DNA of 61,174 nt from Holophagaceae bacterium (GCA_025361125.1 JANYBM010000084.1:1-61174), one strand, 5' to 3'. Positions 1 through 9,815 are shown, numbered from the stretch's first letter. Numbers and translations are program-made. The notes: a model not told the origin generated them from the letters alone.

Positions 1-1
1 G

Positions 2-568
2 GATGCCGGAAAGGGCACTGGAATCGTGGTGGACCCCGGTGGAGATGGCGCCAAGATCTTCGCCCGCGTCGCAAAGGCGGGATTCAAGGTGGAGGCTCTG
101 CTGCACACCCACGCCCACTTCGACCATGTGGGCGCCACGAAGGAGTTGCAGGATCTTTGGCAATGTCCGGCCTACCTGCATCCCGGGGATGATTTCCTCA
201 TCGAGAACCTGGAGATGCAGACGGCCGGGTTCGGCTTCGACGCGCTCCCAAAACCTGAGATGCGGGAACTCCATGCGCAGGATATTTTTGCGGGCATGGC
301 CACGCTGCACACCCCTGGCCATACACCGGGTTCCTGCTGCTTCCACGGTGAATTCGAGGAGGGAAAGCTCGTCCTGGCGGGCGACACCTTATTCCGGGGT
401 GGCGTGGGCCGCACGGATCTCTGGGGTGGCGATTTCGACCAACTGGAGCAGAGCATTCAAGCCCAGCTTTATACCTTGGATGGCGCTGCCCTGGTGATTC
501 CCGGCCATGGCCCGGCCACGACCATCGGGACCGAGGCCACAAACAATCCTTTCGTGCAACGGCGGTAG
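2..568 (+). CDS. MBL-fold metallohydrolase, YcbL/GloB-like (5' end outside window)
   Basis: The reading frame is already open at base 2, so the true start lies before the window; 188 codons are visible. The metal-binding motif THAHFDHVG (HxHxDH), a second-site HTPGHTPGS, the bridging aspartate in AGDTLF and the final IPGHG are all present. The segment GRTDLWGGDF followed by PGHGPATTIGTE and NPF near the end is typical of the short YcbL-type relatives of glyoxalase II, which are probably thioester or persulfide-type hydrolases in the cytoplasm. The substrate cannot be read from the sequence. Confidence 0.85.
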   Translation, partial: DAGKGTGIVVDPGGDGAKIFARVAKAGFKVEALLHTHAHFDHVGATKELQDLWQCPAYLHPGDDFLIENLEMQTAGFGFDALPKPEMRELHAQDIFAGMATLHTPGHTPGSCCFHGEFEEGKLVLAGDTLFRGGVGRTDLWGGDFDQLEQSIQAQLYTLDGAALVIPGHGPATTIGTEATNNPFVQRR

Positions 569-649
569 TCTTCTCAGGTTCCCGAAAGCGGCGACCGCTG
601 GGATCCAGCAACTTCGTGCGAAACTGCCTTCTCTTCCCCGGAGTGCCCC

Positions 650-1429
650 ATGAACGGTCTGCTGGTCGGTGGGATGGGCTGCACAGCCCCCCTGATTTTC
701 TTTGGATTCATCTGGCTCATGAGCTGCCTGCGTGTAGTCAATGAATACGAGCGCGCGGTGGTGTTCCGGCTGGGCAAGGTGCTGCCCCAGCCCAAGGGGC
801 CTGGGCTGATCTTTATCTTTCGGCCCATCGACAAAGCGGTGGTCATCTCTCTGCGGACGGTGGTGCTGGATGTGCCGAGCCAGGATGTCATCACCCGCGA
901 CAACGTCACGCTCAAGGTCTCAGCGGTGGTTTATTCCAAGGTGGTGAACCCCATGCAGGCCGTGATCGGCGTGGAGAACTACCAGTGGGCCACCAGCCAG
1001 ATTTCCCAGACCACGCTGCGTTCGGTCCTGGGCGAGGTCACCCTCGATGAACTGCTGGCGGACCGCGAGAAACTCAGCTTGCGGCTGCGCGAAATCATCG
1101 ATTCCGCCACCGAGCCCTGGGGGGTGGAAGTCACCGCCGTGGAACTTAAGAGCGTGGATCTGCCGGAACAGATCCAGCGTGCCATGGGCAAGCAAGCAGA
1201 AGCCGAACGGGAGAAGCGGGCGAAGATCATCGCCGCCGAGGGCGAGCTCATGGCCAGCCAGCAGCTGCTGGATGCCGCCAACAAGTTGAGTGAGAATCCC
1301 ACCGCCATTCAGATGCGGTACCTGCAGACCCTCACTGAAATTGCCGTGGAGAAGAACAGCACCATCGTCTTCCCGCTGCCTATGGAATTCCTGAAGGCAT
1401 TTGAGAAATTCGTCGGCAAGAAAGACTGA
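650..1429 (+). CDS. SPFH/band 7 protein, slipin (stomatin-like)
   Basis: 259 residues. One N-terminal hydrophobic segment (about residues 4-25) is followed by the conserved [15 protein letters not shown] start of the SPFH domain and a helical, charged stretch [19 protein letters not shown] at about residues 180-200 that is typical of stomatins. Family members assemble into membrane-anchored oligomers that organise lipid domains and often modulate membrane proteases. A CGGAGTG ribosome-binding site lies upstream of the ATG. The usual partner, an NfeD-type membrane serine protease, is not next to it in this window, so its partner must be elsewhere or absent. Confidence 0.9.
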   Translation: MNGLLVGGMGCTAPLIFFGFIWLMSCLRVVNEYERAVVFRLGKVLPQPKGPGLIFIFRPIDKAVVISLRTVVLDVPSQDVITRDNVTLKVSAVVYSKVVNPMQAVIGVENYQWATSQISQTTLRSVLGEVTLDELLADREKLSLRLREIIDSATEPWGVEVTAVELKSVDLPEQIQRAMGKQAEAEREKRAKIIAAEGELMASQQLLDAANKLSENPTAIQMRYLQTLTEIAVEKNSTIVFPLPMEFLKAFEKFVGKKD

Positions 1430-1458
1430 AACCACAAATAGGACCAAGGAATTGATGG

Positions 1459-1487
1459 AGGGCCGTGACGTTATCCTTCACGACCCT
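1459..1487 (+). terminator. Hairpin between slipin and MBL genes
   Basis: AGGGCCGTGA and TCACGACCCT form a 10-bp stem with one mismatch and a 9-nt loop. No T-tract follows, so it could be a weak terminator or an mRNA stability element rather than a strong intrinsic terminator. Confidence 0.35.
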
Positions 1488-1518
1488 TCACCGATAGTAT
1501 GTAGACCAGAGGTAGCTC

Positions 1519-2373
1519 ATGCGCTTTGGCCCCTGGGACGTTCAAATCATTAGCGGCGGCACCTTCCGGCTGGACGGCGGTGCCATGTTCGGCACGGTGC
1601 CGAAAGTGGTGTGGAACAAGATCTACCCGGCTGACGAGGAGAATATGATCCTCATGGCCACCAACTGCCTGCTCATCCGCGGCGAAGTGGATGGTGTAAG
1701 GCACGTGATCCTGGTGGACAACGGCAATGGGGACAAAGAAACCGACGACTTCATGGCCCGGTTCAAATTCCAAGACCGGGGCGTTCTGGATGCAGAACTC
1801 GCGAAACACGGTGTGAATCCCGGCGACATCACTCTGCAAATACTTACCCACCTGCATTTCGATCATGCGGGTGGTAGCACGCGATTCAATGAAGCGGGTC
1901 AGCTGGTCCCGAGCTTTCCGAATGCACGCTACATCGTACAAAAAAAGGACCTCGACGACGCCAAGCATCCACATCTGCGGGTGAAGGCCAGCTATCTCGC
2001 CAAGAACTGGGAACCCCTGGAGGCCGCAGGTCTGCTGGAAACCGTGGAGGGCAATGTGGAAATCCTACCCGGCATTTCCGTGCGCATGGTGCCTGGGCAC
2101 ATCGAGGGACTGCAAGCCGTGGTCATTGAAGCTGGATCACGAAAACTTATGTACATCGCCGATCTCATCCCCACCGCCCGTCACATCCAGCCCGCCTGGG
2201 TCATGGGCTACGATCTGGACGTGGTCACCTGCGTGAATGTGCGCCAGCAGCTGCTTTCCGAAGTCACGAATACCGACACTATACTGGTTTTTGAACACGA
2301 CCCCGAGCTTCCCAGCGGCATCGTAAGTCAGGATTCCAAAGGGAGGTACGTGGTAACGCCGGTGGCGGTGTGA
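1519..2373 (+). CDS. MBL-fold metallohydrolase, AHL-lactonase-like
   Basis: 284 residues. The metal site HLHFDHAGG (about residues 112-120), a later VPGHIEG, and an aspartate in the YIADLIPT region give the complete ligand set of the metallo-beta-lactamase fold. Length and spacing resemble the quorum-quenching lactonase/ZnMc-like branch rather than class B beta-lactamases. There is no signal peptide, so it is cytoplasmic. It begins with an ATG behind AGAGGTAG. Its stop overlaps the GTG of the broken methyltransferase gene by four bases, which indicates an old operon. The substrate is unknown; lactonase activity is a family-based guess. Confidence 0.8.
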   Translation: MRFGPWDVQIISGGTFRLDGGAMFGTVPKVVWNKIYPADEENMILMATNCLLIRGEVDGVRHVILVDNGNGDKETDDFMARFKFQDRGVLDAELAKHGVNPGDITLQILTHLHFDHAGGSTRFNEAGQLVPSFPNARYIVQKKDLDDAKHPHLRVKASYLAKNWEPLEAAGLLETVEGNVEILPGISVRMVPGHIEGLQAVVIEAGSRKLMYIADLIPTARHIQPAWVMGYDLDVVTCVNVRQQLLSEVTNTDTILVFEHDPELPSGIVSQDSKGRYVVTPVAV

Positions 2374-2767
2374 GTACTTGGGACCCAGCCCAATACTTGA
2401 AATTTTCCGCTGCCCGCACACGGCCTGCGGTAGAGCTGCTGGCGCGGGTTCCGTTAGATTCTCCTTCGAGCATGGTGGATCTGGGCTGTGGGCCAGGCAA
2501 CAGTACAGAACTGCTGGCTCGACGCTGGCCCGGCGCTTCCATCCGGGGCGTGGACAATTCCGAAGACATGCTGATGGCGGCCCGAAAAGCTCATCCAGAT
2601 TGGGTTTGGGAAGCACACTGCGGCCCTATTTGGACAGGCTTTCAGAAACCCAGAAAAGCCGATTCCTCACCAGCTACGTAAAAACCCTGGAGATTGCCTA
2701 TCCACCGCAGCCTGATGGCCGCGTACTGTTTCCCTTCAAGCGCATTTTCCTCATTGCGCAGCGATAA
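2370..2767 (+). pseudogene. tam: Trans-aconitate 2-methyltransferase remnant with internal deletion
   Basis: The first 71 codons match the N-terminus of Tam ([24 protein letters not shown]-binding [15 protein letters not shown], then VDNSEDML). From about base 2615 the frame changes to one encoding [14 protein letters not shown] and a tail ending KRIFLIAQR, which is the normal Tam C-terminus. Compared with the roughly 250-residue enzyme, about 125 central residues are missing and the two ends are out of frame, so no functional enzyme can be made. The GTG start overlaps the upstream MBL gene stop. The junction lies in HPDW/LRPYL at about 2600-2625. Confidence 0.85.
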
Positions 2768-2802
2768 GAGATGATGTGGTCGTAGCTCAGGTCGAAATGG
2801 TC

Positions 2803-3903
2803 TTATGCGGCTTCTTCTCCGGGCCCCGGCTTATCTTTGCTAGCTCGCACGATGGCATAAACCGTTAGGCCTAGGCACAGCACAAAGACCACCAGAAACA
2901 GCGCCAGCGGTCCCCATTGGGTTGCTACTGTCACATGCTCTTCGCCGCGCCACGGTGCGAGGTAGATCCCACGCAATTGATGGCGCGTGACCACCATGAA
3001 CACCACGGCACCCACGATCATCTCAGCAACTCTTCGAACCTTCTTCGCTTGTGCCAGCGGGTCGGTGATCTGGGCAAGCACGATCAGGAGAAGCAGGCCA
3101 AACAGGATGCCTATAGTCAGCGGGATCATGGTGGCAGGGCCTCCGCGCATGAAGGCCTTGAGTACTTCCTCAGGCAAGGCAAACAAAAGCCAGAATCCAT
3201 CCAATAACTCAAGTCCGGTCGCTATGAGGGCCGCACGGATGCCGAACTGGGCCATTCCCTGACACGCCTCGCGGTCAACCCCCTTCGTGGCCCGGCGGGT
3301 TGCGACCAACGCCAGCACCGCTCCGGCCATGCCTACCGCGGCGAACACGAAGTGCAGAATGCGCGGTACCAAGGTCGGGTCGCCAAGCGCTGCCCAGGCT
3401 TGTTGCGCGACAGACTCCCATCTGCCTGGCTGCAGATGCAACAGATTGATGGCTACTTGGATCCCGGCGATCGTCAGGAAACAAACCGCTTCGATGATCA
3501 CAACGACGCGTACATTCTTGCCGTTCCTCAGACGAAACTTGGCGAGGTAATTCAGGTAATAGCCGAGCGTCAGGATGCCCAACATCCCCAGCCACGCCCA
3601 GGCCAGCAGGATCGTCGCGGTGTAAAAGAAACGGCCGAACAGCACTTGCATGAACAGCAGTGGCGCAATCCCAAAAGTGATGGCGAAGGATATGACCCAA
3701 GAATTGAGTCCCACAAAAAAAGTTTGCACCTCGCGCGCGCCGGGCTTTTTTCGGCCCACGAAGGCTGCCAGCAGCGTTCCACCCAGCACCATGTTGACGA
3801 AGATCAGGTGAATCAGGAACGTCAGCACCCAGAGCACATGAAACAACCAGGGTGGCCCTGGCAACGCCGCTGGATCGAGGGCCGGGATGAAGCTATTTGG
3901 CAT
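2803..3903 (-). CDS. Cytochrome bd-superfamily membrane subunit (subunit II-like)
   Basis: 366 residues, almost entirely hydrophobic, with about eight or nine predicted membrane helices (for example the segments near residues 20-48, 68-90, 95-120, 130-150, 185-205). It is encoded directly after, and overlaps by 11 bases, the heme-containing subunit I-like gene, the standard CydA-CydB order. Sequence similarity to classical CydB is low by eye, as expected for the diverged bd-superfamily branches that lack the quinol-binding loop. It probably forms the second half of the membrane dimer. The assignment rests largely on context. Confidence 0.65.
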   Translation of the reverse strand: MPNSFIPALDPAALPGPPWLFHVLWVLTFLIHLIFVNMVLGGTLLAAFVGRKKPGAREVQTFFVGLNSWVISFAITFGIAPLLFMQVLFGRFFYTATILLAWAWLGMLGILTLGYYLNYLAKFRLRNGKNVRVVVIIEAVCFLTIAGIQVAINLLHLQPGRWESVAQQAWAALGDPTLVPRILHFVFAAVGMAGAVLALVATRRATKGVDREACQGMAQFGIRAALIATGLELLDGFWLLFALPEEVLKAFMRGGPATMIPLTIGILFGLLLLIVLAQITDPLAQAKKVRRVAEMIVGAVVFMVVTRHQLRGIYLAPWRGEEHVTVATQWGPLALFLVVFVLCLGLTVYAIVRASKDKPGPGEEAA

Positions 3904-5260
3904 TGGGCACCTCCGCGATCTTGGGTTTGTGGAGGCTCAGCAGATAAGCTTTGAGCGCCTCGATTTCCTCAGGCGTTCCGACCAGTGGAGGCATGTGCGG
4001 GTAATCGAGTTTTTGGGTCGCGACGTGACCCAGTTCAAGGTATTTGCCAGAGGTGTACTCATCGCCTTCGGCCCGTAAGGTCGAGAGGATGACGCCCAAA
4101 GTGTCCGCATCGGCAGGCGCCACGAGTTTGCGCAGGGATGAATACCCGTCCACCGTGTGGCAGGCCTGACACTCGGCACGGTACACCGCACGCCCCATGG
4201 ATACCGGCGACCCATCACTTTCTCGTGCCGCCCACTTGGCTTTCGCGAGAATTCCATGCCGGTTGATGTCCGCTATTTCACTGACCAGGACGCCATTGGA
4301 GAACATGAAATCGCGGATTACGAAGGGCTTTCGTACGCCTTCACGCACCCGCTCTGACGCGCCAAAAAAGGTGAACGCTGCCAGGAGTGCCACCACCGCC
4401 ATTGGCCACCGCTGGGCACGGGGTATCAGGTAGGCAAATAGTCCAAGTAAAAGGAAAGCGGCCAGGGCCCACAGCACCAATAGGCGAGTGGTGGCCAAGG
4501 CAGGCACGATGGGGGACGACCCAAGAAAAAGCACGCGGACCGATTCCGGAAGCGAGTGTTCCCACCACCGGTATCCGCCATAAGCCACCAGAGCGCCGAT
4601 CACCTGGAACCCCGCCATCAGGCGCACCATCCTCCCGCGAGCATCGCCATCTGGCTCCCGCATCGCGGCGAAAATCATGTAGGCGCCCGCGAGCAGCAAA
4701 CAAATCCCCGTGCGCAGCAACAGCCCCGGGAAATAGGTCGGATTGAAGATCCCATCCCAGAATGAGTGCGACACGATCCACTGCCCTGGTGTGAGCATGA
4801 ACGAGACGATTCCCTGGATGATGACGAGGGACATGTACGCTGCGAAAAAGTACAGCCAGATGATGAGCAGATGTGTGCGCGGGCGGACTTTATCCCAGGT
4901 CGCGTAGTACAGGAGCGCGGTCGCCACTTCAAGAATGAAGAAACCCCATTCGGCAGCCCACCCCCAGACGTAGTTATGGATCAGCGCGGAGGTCGCTGCG
5001 GGCTGCACCAAGCCGATGGTCACCCAAATCCCCACGCCGGAAATCGCACCGAAGACCGTTGAAACAAGGATCAGCATGAGGGAGCAGCGCTTGGCAAGGT
5101 TGCGGAGGGCTGGGTCATGGCGCCGCACTCCCAGCGTCTCCACAATCGCGATGGCCAGTCCGCCACCGATGGCGAAGTGCGATACCCAGACATGCGTAAT
5201 GGCGACGATGGCGATCAACACGCCACCACCCATGGACAGATTCCAGATTGGGTAGTCCAT
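3893..5260 (-). CDS. Cytochrome bd-superfamily subunit I with C-terminal cytochrome c domain
   Basis: 455 residues. Nine or so membrane helices fill residues 1-300. Histidines 23 and 28 in helix 1 (THVWVSHF) sit where CydA carries its high-spin heme ligand. After a linker, the C-terminal 110 residues hold a c-type heme motif CQACH (364-368) and a downstream methionine in YPHMPPL (about 423), the expected sixth ligand. Such heme c-bearing members of the bd superfamily are thought to accept electrons from a c-type cytochrome instead of, or as well as, quinol. ATG 5260 is chosen because GGAG sits six bases before it; a TTG lies one codon upstream. The c-type heme domain needs maturation, and ResB/CcsA genes lie 38 kb away in the same window. 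Confidence 0.75.
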   Translation of the reverse strand: MDYPIWNLSMGGGVLIAIVAITHVWVSHFAIGGGLAIAIVETLGVRRHDPALRNLAKRCSLMLILVSTVFGAISGVGIWVTIGLVQPAATSALIHNYVWGWAAEWGFFILEVATALLYYATWDKVRPRTHLLIIWLYFFAAYMSLVIIQGIVSFMLTPGQWIVSHSFWDGIFNPTYFPGLLLRTGICLLLAGAYMIFAAMREPDGDARGRMVRLMAGFQVIGALVAYGGYRWWEHSLPESVRVLFLGSSPIVPALATTRLLVLWALAAFLLLGLFAYLIPRAQRWPMAVVALLAAFTFFGASERVREGVRKPFVIRDFMFSNGVLVSEIADINRHGILAKAKWAARESDGSPVSMGRAVYRAECQACHTVDGYSSLRKLVAPADADTLGVILSTLRAEGDEYTSGKYLELGHVATQKLDYPHMPPLVGTPEEIEALKAYLLSLHKPKIAEVPNAK

Positions 5261-5519
5261 CAATAACTCCGAATCGTTGCCCGCATGAAAAACTCTATGA
5301 TTCTATAGCATTCTTTATTCACCTAAACAGCTGGACAAAAGACGACTGCAACATTGGTCGTTGGCCGGAGAGGAATGCCATTTTAATTTCTTGCATACTT
5401 GGTTGTAAAATTAGTAACCGCTGAATCTTACGGCTATCAACATATTTCAGGTTCAACGCTTTACATTCACAAATCTATACCCGAACCGACCGAATTGAAT
5501 CAACCCAGGGCAGTAATAA

Positions 5520-5537
5520 TTGTCGCTTAAGTCACAA
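5520..5537. promoter_or_regulatory. Near-palindrome resembling a Crp/Fnr-type site
   Basis: TTGTCGCTTAAGTCACAA is an inverted repeat (TTGT-N2-CTTAAG-N2-ACAA). It sits in the 285-bp AT-rich gap that carries the oxidase promoter, about 260 bases before the oxidase start and just past the stop of the dienelactone hydrolase gene. A Crp/Fnr-family regulator is encoded at 47288-47935, but linking the two is inference. The rest of the gap has no ORF or clear structure. Confidence 0.3.
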
Positions 5538-5548
5538 CTTCCTTCGCC

Positions 5549-6310
5549 CTATCGGAAGCACTCTTCCAGAAAATCCTTCATGTGGCGCCAGCTGCGTGTA
5601 GCGGCGGCTTCCTGGTAGGCGACGCCCTTGGAAGGATCGTTCCCGGCTTCCTTTTGCGTGAAAGCATGCACGGCTCCGGCGTAGGCGATGAAGATGTAGT
5701 CGGCTTTGGCCACTTTCATTTCCTCCTGGAACGCGGTCACGCTTTTGGCGGGCACGTTGGGATCCACGGCGCCATGGCAGACCAGCACCTTGGCGGCGAT
5801 AGGCTTCACCGCGCGCCCCTCGGGCACGTCCAGGCCGCCATGGAAGGACACCACGCCTTTCACTGGCAGGCCCTCGCGGGCCGCTTCCAGGGCGCCCGTT
5901 CCGCCGAAGCAGTAGCCGATGACCACCAGCTTCGAACCATCCACGCCGGGCTGTGCCTTCAGGGTGTCGAGCGCAGCTTTGATGCGCGCCAAGTAGAGGG
6001 AGCGGTCCCCCTTGAACTTCCCTGCCTGGGCACCAGCTTCCTGGGCATTCTTGGGACGGATACCCTCACCATAGATGTCCGCTGCCAGCGCGGCATAGCC
6101 CAGCTTTGCCAAATCGTCGGACACTTTCCGTTCGTGGTCGGTGAGGCCCATCCACTGGTGGATCACCACCACACCGGGCACTGCCTGCTTCGCCTTTTCG
6201 GGATGGGCGTAATAGCCAGAAAGGCGTGTGGCGCCCTCTTGGTACACGAGGGGCTGTCCCGCCACCAGAGGCAGCGCAAAAAGGGCGATGGAAAGGATAG
6301 TGCGTCGCAT
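5549..6310 (-). CDS. Exported dienelactone hydrolase family protein
   Basis: 253 residues with an N-terminal signal peptide (MRRTILSIALFALPLVAGQP). The alpha/beta-hydrolase core shows the cysteine nucleophile motif GYCFGG (about residues 133-138), an acid in the HGAVDPNVP strand, and the catalytic histidine in GAVHAFTQ. A strong GGAGG lies before the ATG. The classical enzyme hydrolyses cyclic ester dienelactones in chlorocatechol breakdown, but exported homologues are mostly of unknown substrate. It is transcribed alone toward the oxidase operon. Confidence 0.85.
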   Translation of the reverse strand: MRRTILSIALFALPLVAGQPLVYQEGATRLSGYYAHPEKAKQAVPGVVVIHQWMGLTDHERKVSDDLAKLGYAALAADIYGEGIRPKNAQEAGAQAGKFKGDRSLYLARIKAALDTLKAQPGVDGSKLVVIGYCFGGTGALEAAREGLPVKGVVSFHGGLDVPEGRAVKPIAAKVLVCHGAVDPNVPAKSVTAFQEEMKVAKADYIFIAYAGAVHAFTQKEAGNDPSKGVAYQEAAATRSWRHMKDFLEECFR

Positions 6311-6434
6311 TGGATCCTCCGAGGCGAACCGATCACTCTAATCTAACCGGGAAATTCAGTGAATATGTGCCTTTAGGCACGGATAACACCCATTGGTTCG
6401 CCGCTACATTATATTTTGCTCAGCCCGGTGCAAC

Positions 6435-9120
6435 ATGGCCTTCATCGAAGGAACTCGGATCGGCCCCTACGAAATCGTGGGGCAGATCGGCGCAGGCGGG
6501 ATGGGGGAAGTGTGGAAGGCGAAAGACACGCGTTTGGGCCGAGACGTAGCCATCAAGGTGCTGCCCACTGATTTTGCCGAGGATGCGGGACTAGTGCGTC
6601 GTTTCCACCAGGAGGCCAAAATCCTGGCCTCTTTGAACCACCCCAATGTGGTCCAGGTTTTCGAGGCGGGGGATTTTGAAGGCTCGCCCTTCCTGGTGAT
6701 GGAACTGCTCGAAGGTGAAACACTGCGTGCCCGGTTGCACAGCAAACCACTCGCCCCGAAACGCGCGGCGGAAATCGCCCGGGAGGCATCGCTGGGCCTC
6801 TCGACCGCCCACGAGAAGGGCATCCTCCATCGCGATCTCAAACCGGAAAACCGCTTCCTCACAAAAGACGGTCATGTGAAGGTGCTCGATTTCGGCTTGG
6901 CAAAGGTCGAAGCCAGCAAACCTATCGGCCAGGAGAGTGAGACGCGGGCCCTCCTGAGCGAGCCAGGCACCATCGTTGGCACCTCAGGTTATCTGAGCCC
7001 AGAGCAGGTACGCGGCGAAACGCTAGACCAACGCAGCGACCTGTTCAGCCTTGGCGTGATCCTGTGGGAGATGCTGACGGGGCAGCGTCCCTTCGCAGGC
7101 GATTCCTCGGTCGAGGTGATGCACGCGATCCTAAAGGAGGACCCGCCAGAACTGGACGAGGCATTGCAAGTGCCACACCCTCTGGAACGCATTCTGCGGA
7201 GCTACCTTGCTAAGGAGCCTGCGGGCCGATTCCACTCCGCTCACGATCTTGCGTTCGCATTGGAAGGCACAGCGGCCACGAGCACCGCAAGCGGCACAAA
7301 GTTGATTGCCCGGCCCTTTCGGGCATCCCACTTTCCGTTTCTCTGGGCACTGGCGGTGGGCGGGCTGTTGATTTGGGCTGGCATGGCCCTGGTCCGCCCC
7401 GCCCCCCCAGCAACTAATTCACCCGTGGCAGTGCGTAACCTGACTTACAGCGGTCACGACTCCTCCCCGGCTGCAAGTCCTGATGGTCGGACCGTAGCCT
7501 TCATGTCGAAGCGGGACGGTCGGCCCAGGATCTAGCTCAAGCAACTCAGGGGCGGTGGGGAAGTCGCCCTCACCACCGGACCGGATGACTTTCCCCGCTT
7601 TTTGCCCGACGGGTCGTCCATCCTCTTCGTCCGTGGCGAAGGCCCTGGAACGTCCCTTTACAGGATGTCGGTGCTCGGGACAGATCTCCACAAAGTGGTC
7701 GAGAACGCGGCCCATGGTGATGGGTCTCCCGATGGATCCCGCCTAGCTTTCCTTCGGACCAGAACCATTGAAGGCACTGCCCTGACCCCCCTTTTTGTCA
7801 TTGAGGTGGGGGGAGGCGCTGAAAAGGAACTGGCTCAATTCAATTCTGATTACGTAGGGTCAATAAGGTGGAACCCCAACGGGAGCAGCCTTGCACTGAC
7901 TTCGGACATCGGAAATCCGGCGGGTCAGGCCCGCAAGATTTATCGGGTCGGAGCGAGCGACGGTTCGATTCGTGAGTTCCAGGCCGCTACGAAGTTTGGC
8001 GCGGTTTCCTCCACTGTCTGGGTGTCATCAGAAGAAGTGATTTACTTCCAGGCGGAATCGGTGGTGGGCAACAACGTATCATCAAGCCCCTCGAAGGCCT
8101 ACCGCCATCATCTGAAGACTGGATCGGTCCAGCCCCTATTCTGGGCTCCCGTGGCACCGGCTTGTGCGGACCTCCTCCCCGGTGGGCGAGTGATCTTTGA
8201 CGGGATGTCGGGCCACCAAAGCTTGCGGGAGTACACCCTCGCGGGTAAGAGCGATCCCCCCCGTTGGCTCACCCGTGGCGACATTAGCGACCGCCAGCCT
8301 GTCTTCTCGCCCGAAGGTGATTGGATCGTCTTCTCGTCGAACCGGTCCGGGAACCTGGACCTGTGGGCGGTATCAAGCCAGACAGGAGTCGTGAAAAGAC
8401 TCACCGACGATGTGGCGGAGGACTGGGATCCTCGATTCTCCCCGGACGGGCGGTATCTTTTGTGGAGTTCCAACCGCACTGGCGCCTTCGAGCTCTGGAT
8501 GGCTAATCCTGATGGCAGCGGCGCCCGCCAAGTGACCCAGGACGGATTCGACGCCGAGAATCCAGCCATGACACGGGACGGACGTTGGATCGTCTACATG
8601 TCCACGAATCCTAAGAATCCGGGCCTGTGGAGGATCCATCCCGATGGATCGGGCGCGGGAGTCATCCTGGGTGGAACCATCCAGATGCTTCCTGAAGTCT
8701 CTCCGGATGGACAATACGTCCTCTACAGGTCACAACTGGATCGGCAGTCGATGACGCTCAATGTGGTACGCCTGGATGACGGGTCCAAAGAGGTCTTCTG
8801 TACCAAAGTAGGGAGAGAACGAAAGGCAGTGGTAACTCCGGGCCGCAGCCGGTGGATGCCGGATGGACGCCACATCATCATTTACGGGCCAGGATGAGAA
8901 AGGCCTATATGGAGCGTTCATCCAGGACTTCGCGCAGGGTAGGGATACCCGCGCCACCCGCAAGCCCATTGGAGGGTTCGATCCGGACTGGTTCACCGAA
9001 TCCCTGGGCGTCTCGGCGGATGGTAACCGATTGGTGCTTGCCGAATCTGAACGCATGTTCAACCTCTTCGTCGCCGAAGGCGTCACGGGCCTTCCCACTC
9101 AACGCAAAGGCCCGAAATGA
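6435..9120 (+). pseudogene. Ser/Thr protein kinase-PD40 fusion, broken by a stop and a frameshift
   Basis: From ATG 6435 the kinase domain is complete: glycine loop GAGGMGEVW, lysine in VAIKVLP, HRDLKPEN and DFGLAK, ending near residue 275. A single transmembrane helix (about residues 300-318) follows, then the first blade of a TolB-like PD40 propeller. At 7533-7535 a TAG replaces what is almost certainly a tryptophan codon (RPRI-stop-LKQL). The same frame then continues through several PD40 repeats (SPDGRYLLW, SPEGDWIVFSS and similar) to about 8880. A one-base shift there moves the remaining 80 residues to another frame ending at 9120. The intact protein would have been about 890 residues with cytoplasmic kinase and external sensor propeller. 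The truncated 5' part could still give a membrane-anchored kinase. Confidence 0.85.
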
Positions 9121-9226
9121 CCCTCGCCCCCAACACCCGCCTCGGCCTCTATGAAATCGTGGGGCTGATGGTGCAGGCGGAATGGGCGAAGCGTGGAGGG
9201 CAAAGGAAATGGGCATGGGGGGATGA
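9117..9226 (+). pseudogene. Remnant of a second Ser/Thr kinase gene (N-terminus only)
   Basis: An ATG overlapping the stop of the previous kinase gene (ATGA) opens a frame encoding TLAPNTRLGLYEIVG, the typical start of this kinase family. After a one-base shift near 9170 the glycine loop continues as GAGGMGEAWRAK and then stops at about 9226. Everything beyond subdomain I is missing. The remaining bases up to 9338 hold nothing recognisable except the ribosome-binding site of the next gene. Confidence 0.75.
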
Positions 9227-9338
9227 CACCATGAAGTGGTTACAGCGAACCTTCGCTTTAACCCTCAGCCAAACACGGTCGCCTGTCGGCTTTTCTCTTC
9301 TGTGAATTCGGGACATACTCTGCGCCGGAGGTTCTTAT

Positions 9339-9815
9339 ATGAGAGTCATCTCCTTCTCCCTCAATGGTGTTGATCGCAAGCTCACGGTGGATGAGACCCG
9401 TACGTTGCTGTGGGTACTGCGGGACGACCTGGGTCTTACCGGTACGAAGTTCGGCTGCGGTGAATCGGTCTGCGGCGCTTGCACGGTGTTGCTGAACAAT
9501 GAAGCGGTCCGCGCCTGTGCTACACCGATGAGTGCTGTAGAGGGCAAGCGGGTGGTTACAATCGAAGGCTTGGCCCACGATGAGCATCTGCACCCTGTGC
9601 AAGAGGCCTTTGTGAAGCACCTTGGCTTCCAGTGCGGTTTCTGCACCAGTGGGATGATCATGGGCGCCCACGCCTTGCTCCTCAAGAATCCCAAGCCTAC
9701 GCGTTCGCAAATCATCAATGAGATGGAGCCACACCTCTGCAGGTGCGGCGCCCACGTTCGGATCGTGCAAGCCATCGAGAGCGCGTCAGCCGTGATAGCG
9801 GGAGGTGCGCGATGA
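9339..9815 (+). CDS. Molybdenum hydroxylase [2Fe-2S] subunit (IorA/CoxS-like)
   Basis: 158 residues. The N-terminal plant-ferredoxin-type cluster has CGESVCGACTVLL plus a further cysteine in RACATP. The C-terminal four-helix [2Fe-2S] domain has QCGFCTSGM and HLCRCGAH. This is the small electron-transfer subunit of xanthine dehydrogenase-family enzymes. A GGAGG lies eight bases before the ATG, and its stop overlaps the start of the large subunit gene by four bases. It has no signal peptide and probably travels with the large subunit. Confidence 0.92.
   Translation: MRVISFSLNGVDRKLTVDETRTLLWVLRDDLGLTGTKFGCGESVCGACTVLLNNEAVRACATPMSAVEGKRVVTIEGLAHDEHLHPVQEAFVKHLGFQCGFCTSGMIMGAHALLLKNPKPTRSQIINEMEPHLCRCGAHVRIVQAIESASAVIAGGAR

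Noticed and set aside
2803-5260. Classical CydAB quinol oxidase
   Set aside because: Subunit I has a fused c-type heme domain and lacks obvious Q-loop features, so the family-level call was kept.
7533-7535. TAG read as programmed readthrough or pyrrolysine
   Set aside because: No pyrrolysine signature nearby, and a second lesion (frameshift) downstream fits ordinary gene decay better.
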